NCBI GenBank assembly: GCA_013399115.1
Contig: VXAA01003327.1
Span: 986,124-1,050,123, forward strand
Length of the DNA: 64,000 nt
Direction of reading: 5' to 3'
DNA from: Anseranas semipalmata
Lineage: Eukaryota; Chordata; Aves; Anseriformes; Anseranatidae
Numbering within the stretch: position 1 is the stretch's first letter; every line of letters starts with the position of its first letter. Position numbers and translations under genes: made by a program. Below are positions 58,100 to 64,000 of this stretch, one piece after another. Under the pieces are notes generated by a model that did no database searches, had not been told where the DNA came from, and saw only the letters and a list, made by a program, of their open reading frames with translations.

Positions 58100-59325
58100 G
58101 GTTAATTTCGGATTTCTTCAACAAATAACTAGATACTAATAATATAATGAACAGCAATCAACGCAGTTTCCTGGAAAATGGGTCTTTGTCAAACAAACCT
58201 CCTGTCTTTTGGTTTTGGCGGCAGGAGTTGGGTTCTTTGTTTTGTTTTTTAATAAAACACGCCTGGCTGCTAAAGACAACTGTGATGCTATAATATAGTG
58301 CGATTTCTCCCAGGTATTTGGCTGGTATTATATGGAATTAACAAGGCACACATTAGAGAGATTAAATCTGCTTCACTGACAGATCTCAAAATGTAGTTGT
58401 TAATGAGAAGATATCATTGAACAAGGCCATCAGTAGCAAGCATTGATTCTTCTTCAAAGCTATTTAATATTTCTACCAACAATCCAGCTAATAGAAAATC
58501 TCCCCTGGTAAAGGTTGCAGGTGGTGTAACACTTGGTGGGGTCAAAAGTATTACAGAATGAGCAATATAGCCGGTTATCTGCATGTCCCAGTTAGATGGT
58601 CTCAAGCTAGCAGAGGTATTGTAAATGCAAAGTAATATATTTAAGAAGCACAATTGCAGCTGCAGCTGCCAGTGCTCCCTTTAGAAAGTCAGGCCCTCAG
58701 AGGAGTACATAAAGGAGGCCACTCGGAGCTACAAACACGAGCTTTCATTGCAATGCAGTGGATAAAAGGTCAGTGCAATATTGGATATAGCGTATGAGCT
58801 GTAACAGGGAAATGAAAACAAGTGGGGAAGAGAGAGTGCTGCTGCACATAGCATTGGCAAGGTGAATGCAGGTCTTGGGTCCACGGAGCAACATGTGGAA
58901 ATATCAGCAAAAGTTCATGTGAAAGCTGCAAAAATGACCCCGGGTTGCAAAAGAAAAAAATCTTTGACATGAATTTTAAGGAGTTTATCAAAGAAAGGTT
59001 GAGAGGTGACTTGATCACTGGGAGCAAGTGGAAGAGCTTTTGGTCTTGCAGACGAAGGTGCAGCAGGTTGCAAGGGTTGGAAAGTCAAGTTACGCATCTC
59101 AGCCTTGAAGTGAGGCGCTTCCCTAACAGCAAGGATAATTAAACAGCGAACCAGCAAGGGAGGGATGAACTCACCAACACAGTGTTTTTAAGAGAAGATT
59201 AGATGTGTTTCTAAGAGAGATGCTGCCTGGGGAAAAGTCTATGGCCTGCATGTACACAAACTCAGATTAACTGCGCACAGAGATCCCTTCTGACCTTAGT
59301 GTACGAGTCTGTGAGTCTACAAATT
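58100..59325 (+). mobile_element. Ancient CR1 relic, reverse transcriptase to 3' end
   Basis: A heavily mutated copy follows the older CR1 type shared with turtles and crocodilians, in order. Landmarks are 'CTTTGTCAAACAAACCTCC' (58185 region), 'AATTAACAAGGCACACATTA', 'ACAGATCTCAAAATGTAGTT', 'TTATCAAAGAAAGGTTGAGA', 'GGTGACTTGATCACTGGGAG' and the 3' end 'CCCTTCTGACCTTAGTGTAC' followed by GAGTCTGTGAGTCTAC. Collinear landmarks over 1.2 kb make the assignment fairly safe despite many indels. It has no open frame. The true 5' limit may lie before 58100. Confidence 0.75.
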
Positions 59326-61004
59326 CCTCATTCCACTCATTAGCATGGATCACAAAATGCATGGTTTAAAAGCAGCAACATAAACAACTTAAAAATTAAC
59401 TGCATGCTATTGATCTCCTCTCAACAGGAATCATTCAATACCAAATTTGCTGGGAAAATCTTGACCGCATCACTTCTATTTTTACCTGCACTGCTTTTAC
59501 ATGTTAAGTGCGATTGTTTGGCGTATGGGGAAGAGAAATGTGCGTGATATTCCCTGCATAGCACATGTGGAAACATAGAGGTCCATTAGAATTGTTTTAA
59601 TATCAAGTTAAATTACTTCTAATGAAAACCTAAAAATAAACGGCTCAGATCTCCAGCTCAAACTCAACACAAGAGCAGCTTGAGCACCCATTTTCACATT
59701 AAGCCCGGCCTGATGGAAGTCAGTAAGAAATTTGTGTTGACCTAGAACTGGCCCTTTGAGGGATGGTGCCAAATGAGCAAAGGGCGCTCATATGCCCCGG
59801 AGCCCGTCTCAGTTTGGCAGCTTGCAGGATATTTGGAGGCCCTGAGCTTGGCAGCGCTGGGCAGCCCTCCCTTTGCGGGTTGGCGCTCTCCCTTCCTGTG
59901 ATGCCCTTCAAGGGTTTATTTTTCCACAAGCAAAAAGAATACAGAATGCGTTTCTGCGTATGATTAAAAATTCCATATCCTGCTTGCTTGGAATTCAGGC
60001 AGTGTGCACACAGAAGTGTGCTACAGCGATCCTCCACGGGGTACAGCAGCAGCGTGATGGTGCCAGCAATAATTCCAGAGCAGCTAATTTAGTACCAGCA
60101 ATTCCCAATAGGTACCAGAAAAGCATTTTCTTCCTCCTCCTCTGACTGTTAACCAGTAAGATTTATTAGATGGTTCTGCCGAATGGAAATCCTTAATAAA
60201 ACTTAGGCTCGGACTGAACAGCACAACAGAAATAGGGCTGGTTTGTGGATTTTTTTTTCCTCTTCTTTTTAAATAAGCCCTTGTTCTTGAACAGTGAAGC
60301 ATGGTGACTCCTGTGCTTAACCACCAGGCATTGCTAATGTACGGCACCAGCTGCAGACTCCCCCAGCTGATTCATTTCCTCGTTGCAAAGTTAGTGGTAA
60401 CTTCGGGCACTGGAAGGGGTTGGAGCACAGCTTGTCCCGACGGCTATTCCCAGGTGAAGCTATTACGGAGCACAGCTCCCTGATGGCCGCGCACTTCCCC
60501 AGCCCACAGATGCAGAGGCTGGTCTTGCAGCACGCGGTGTTTGCAGCCAGAAGTGCTGGTGGTCCAGAAGGGAAAACCTAAACCTTCCAGCGTATCTGAA
60601 GGAGATGTGTGGCTGGGACTGTGCTCAACCGACAGCTGATGAGAACTGCAGCACCAGGCTAATCGCAATAATTTCTGCAGCAGTTTATGACATGAAGGAT
60701 TTCTGTGTGCATTAAAGCGTAACTGATACATACAGAGCACTGGAGCCATTACTGATGTGCGGCAGACTTTGGAATAAAACATCGCTGGTTTTCAGCAACA
60801 AGTAACAATGCCACACGATGGTTTTGGATCATTAGCAAGGGAAAGAGCTCGTGGAGTATGGGAGAGTGTAACTGGAGCTTGGCCAAAACACCCACACTAA
60901 TAATCCTGCTCCAAGAAGTGGCATGATAGCCTCCTAATTGAGCATGACTAATCTGGACCCTCATTTATCCACCTCATTGTAAAGATGACACCTCTGGCAG
61001 CACA

Positions 61005-61250
61005 ACGCGGCCACCCGAGCGCGAGCCTTCTCGAACACAACAACCTGGCTGCCAACCCGGTCGCAAATAACCGCAGCGGTCATCAGCACAGCCGCTGAAC
61101 TCGGGACGACGTTTGGCATCCTGGCTGCTGCCACCGTGGGGACAGCAGCAATTCTTTTCACCTCCGTCTTGCGAAGCAGCGGGCAGGTTTCGCGGGAAGG
61201 TCCCTGGTTGAAGCAGCAGCTCCCCCGGCGAGCTGGCACCCCGCAGGCTT
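61005..61250. other. CpG-dense patch (orphan CpG-island candidate)
   Basis: By hand count about 23 CpG in roughly 245 bp, the densest cluster in the window. It is open in several frames on both strands, which is expected of GC-rich DNA. I do not recognise the encoded peptides. It may mark an intragenic promoter or enhancer in the last intron. Confidence 0.6.
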
Positions 61251-61661
61251 TTCTTCTCCTAGCACTTACCCCACCCAGTTTAGGAGCATCGTTCAGGTAC
61301 ATTTCCAGTAAAACCCTTCTGAAACCTTAGGGCAAGAAAGAAATTCGTCCGCTAATAAATATGTTTTTTTTTTCTTCTCCTTCCAAGTAAATTTTATGTC
61401 TATCGAACTGATAATATTTAATAACCTTTTTGGACCTGCTCCAAATAAACTAGTGAGTCTGTGTGCACACAGACACGAGTGAGGTGGGAGAGGAGCTTTG
61501 TTTATAGCCTCAGAACTTATTAGGGTTTCGTGAATCAAAACAACATGGTAATTCAGCCATTTCAAATCTCTTTCACAACCCCAGACATTACAAAACAGGA
61601 TTTTTTTTTTTTCTTTTCTAGCATTTCCTGATAAGGCTGATGTGATCTTTAGGACTAAACC

Positions 61662-61682
61662 TAATAATAATAATAATAATAA
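61662..61682. repeat. (TAA)n microsatellite
   Basis: About seven TAA units. Confidence 0.9.
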
Positions 61683-62148
61683 ACAAATGAACAAACTTTG
61701 GCGGTACTCTCACCACTTGGTGCCGACACAACTGCGTGAGAGACGTGCTGGAGCAGGAGCTCCCAGGCACTCTCCTTGCAAATGCTACAGAGGAGAGGTG
61801 CTGACATCCTGTGCTTTGGGTTGGTTCCCAATTACTGCCCCTCAGGAGACCTCTGCTATAGGATGCTGTTGAATGAAAAGCGGAGAGCCCATAACGCTCC
61901 TCAGCGGAAGGTGGCCACCAAGCCAAGGGCAGCTGAAGCACCACTGGCTCCTGTGTGCTGAAGCTCCACACTGGTTAGGACAGGGCTTGTGGAGACGTCA
62001 AGCGGTGGAGCACAGAGCAAGGCTGGTGGTCACACGTGGTTAAATAAATTGATGAAAAAGCAGTGCAAAGTCAATGATGTGCTTTGTCCATCAAGTTGTT
62101 TAATGGCCAGCTGTCAAGTGGGGGATCATGTCTGCCCCCTGTTTGCTC

Positions 62149-62179
62149 AGCTTGGGTTTGCTCAGCTTTGCTCAGCTTG
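62149..62179. repeat. Three imperfect copies of TTTGCTCAGCTT
   Basis: Three closely spaced copies of the 12-mer, the last two nearly back to back. It looks like local slippage. Confidence 0.75.
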
Positions 62180-64000
62180 ACTACAAGGTGGGTACGTAGG
62201 GAAGAGATGTACGGGGTGTTCAGGTTACACAAGCACTCCAAACCATCGACAGCCAGGCAACCCACCAGCCCTTCCCGCACCTCAGCCTCACTGGGGTTTT
62301 CTTAGGAGCATGATGGCTTCGTGGAGGCCAGCAGAAGGACTGGACTAGTGGTGGTCATGTCAGGGGGACAGTCACAGAGTGGTCTGACACTGCTCATGGT
62401 TTGGGCAATCACGCTACCTTGGGTGCACTGTCTGTAGGGCCATAGGTGAAGGCTCTACAGCATTACCCAGGGAGTAGAAAGCAGGGCAATGATTTGCAAA
62501 ACGCTGAAACATATTCTCCTGGAAGGAGCAGATAGCGTGACCTCCGTTTTGATGACGATTACCTTCAGCTGGGGCGTGCTGCTGGACGGATGCAGGTCTG
62601 GCTGCTCCGTAGCTGGGGAGGTCACTGCCCCAGAGCTGCCGGGTGGGCTGCGTCTTCCACGGTGAGGTTGTGCGGCGCGAGGCTTCGTTCCTTCCCAGGT
62701 TCTGACAGCCTGTAATCATTTTATCTCTCAGGATTAATGGCACCGAGCAATAAACTTGCATCCTAATTATTGTAATTATTTCTTTCTTTGTACGTCAGCC
62801 TCAGTAATGATGTTTTTACAGCTGATGGGATGGAAGGGAGGGGAGAAAAGAAATATTGTCACAGTAATGAAGAGAGAGCAATGAGCATTCGCCTTTCCAC
62901 TCACTTTCCTTAGGGTTTTTGAGCCCACTTGAGTTTCCCGTTCCCTAAGGTCCCAGAAATTAACAGTGATTGTCCTAATATTGCAAAGTAGCAGCAATCT
63001 AGGACTAAATTCCTAATTGATCTTAAGTACCTACCTCTCACTTTAGCCCTGGAGATGCCTGAATGTCTCCACGTCCCCTGTGCACGTAAGTATCTGCTGC
63101 ACACTTAGAACTGCCTATTTCTTGACAGCAGGAGGAGCTCACTGTTTTTCTTAACCCCAGGCCTGACTCACAAGCTAAGTGTTATGCCGATCTTATCTAT
63201 GGGAATTGTGTTTGGAGAGGGCAGAAGCTACTCTAATCACCATTTAAAATTCAGACCGTCTTTCAGAGGGCAGAATTCAGCATCCATTTCTTCCCCAGTG
63301 CATTAGCTGTTATGAGAGGCTGCAACATCGAGCTGCTTTTCTCAGCTGCTGGTCAGGAATTTCTTTCAGCGCTGTAGCCCAGGTGCTGGAAAACAAGAGC
63401 AGCGTTTGCCCACCCACTGTAACCCCAAATCCAGAAAACGGGCTGAGGAGGACCCAGGACACAGCCCAGGGAGGGTGTGCTTGGCTGCTCTAAGGTGGCA
63501 GCAGCTCTGGCCTAGAGTAGCTGCTGCTGAACGTGCCACAGAGACTTTCCTAGAAGAAACGTGGGCAGCTGAGATACTACACAGACATCTGTAAAGCACC
63601 CATGTCCCAGGTTAGAGACCTGTCACGAGGTGCCTGAGGAGATACTGGGCACTTACAGCCAGACCTCAGCTGGGCAGCGCACAGGCAGCCAGCAGGGGCT
63701 GGAGGTTGCTTGGCTCCTGTTCCCAGGTCACCGCCAGCAGAGCTGGAAATGCCTCTGGACACTGTCCTCCCTCTGTCCATCTCCTTTCCATCTCCTTCCT
63801 CCATCCAGGTCAAGTGCTCCCTCCAGAGCAGCCTCCCTGGGTACGAAGTAGTAAGTGCGAGACCGGCTCCGTATGTCAGTGGTATGGCCACCAGGGTCCT
63901 CTTCCATGTTGGGGTGAGGTGCTCTCATCTGTGCCAGTGTGTGTGTACCAGTAAATTAAAACCGAGCTCAGGCTGCTCATGGGCACCGGGACCTTATCCA

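Noticed and set aside
60961..61302. 113-codon antisense frame and an overlapping + strand frame in the CpG patch
   Set aside because: GC-rich DNA is expected to be open in several frames. The peptides are Ala/Arg-rich and unrecognised.

Overview
The window is vertebrate nuclear DNA, most likely from a bird. The evidence is small exons separated by kilobase introns with GT-AG borders, CpG-poor background, and a sparse repeat load dominated by CR1 LINEs plus one ERV-type solo LTR of a kind I associate with avian genomes. There are no bacterial-style genes, operons or CRISPR arrays.

Only one gene can be supported, and it runs the full width of the window on the + strand: KLHL29, a BTB-BACK-Kelch protein. 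Seven consecutive coding exons are present: 12679-12878, 19361-19620, 31542-31740, 34449-34631, 37329-37509, 46054-46247 and 55295-55439. They total 1362 nt (454 codons' worth), join in a single frame across all six introns, and have canonical splice sites. In order they encode the second half of the BTB domain, the BACK domain, the linker and kelch blades 1 to 5. The N-terminal region, the first half of the BTB domain and the last kelch blade with the stop codon lie outside the window. Identification rests on my recall of the mammalian KLHL29 protein, which these exons follow almost residue for residue in the kelch part.

Everything else is intron. Region by region: 1-12678 is an upstream intron with a GC/CpG-rich patch near 9.8 kb and a MIR fossil at 10.9 kb. 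12879-19360 holds simple repeats and a 43-bp tandem duplication. 19621-31541 holds a MIR fossil and several decayed CR1 pieces on both strands. 31741-34448 has nothing recognisable. 34632-37328 holds a MIR fossil and the best preserved CR1 (36148-36752). 37510-46053 holds one decayed CR1 and an AT-rich block that looks like possible conserved non-coding sequence. 46248-55294 holds a CR1 3' end and a complete solo LTR flanked by an unexpectedly long direct repeat. 55440-64000 holds two CpG-dense patches and a 1.2-kb ancient CR1 reverse-transcriptase relic.

I found no previously undescribed system. The items most worth a second look are the 15-17 bp direct repeat around the solo LTR, the intragenic CpG-dense patches, and the single in-frame skippable exon (kelch blade 1). 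Repeat family names come from memory of consensus sequences and were not computed.
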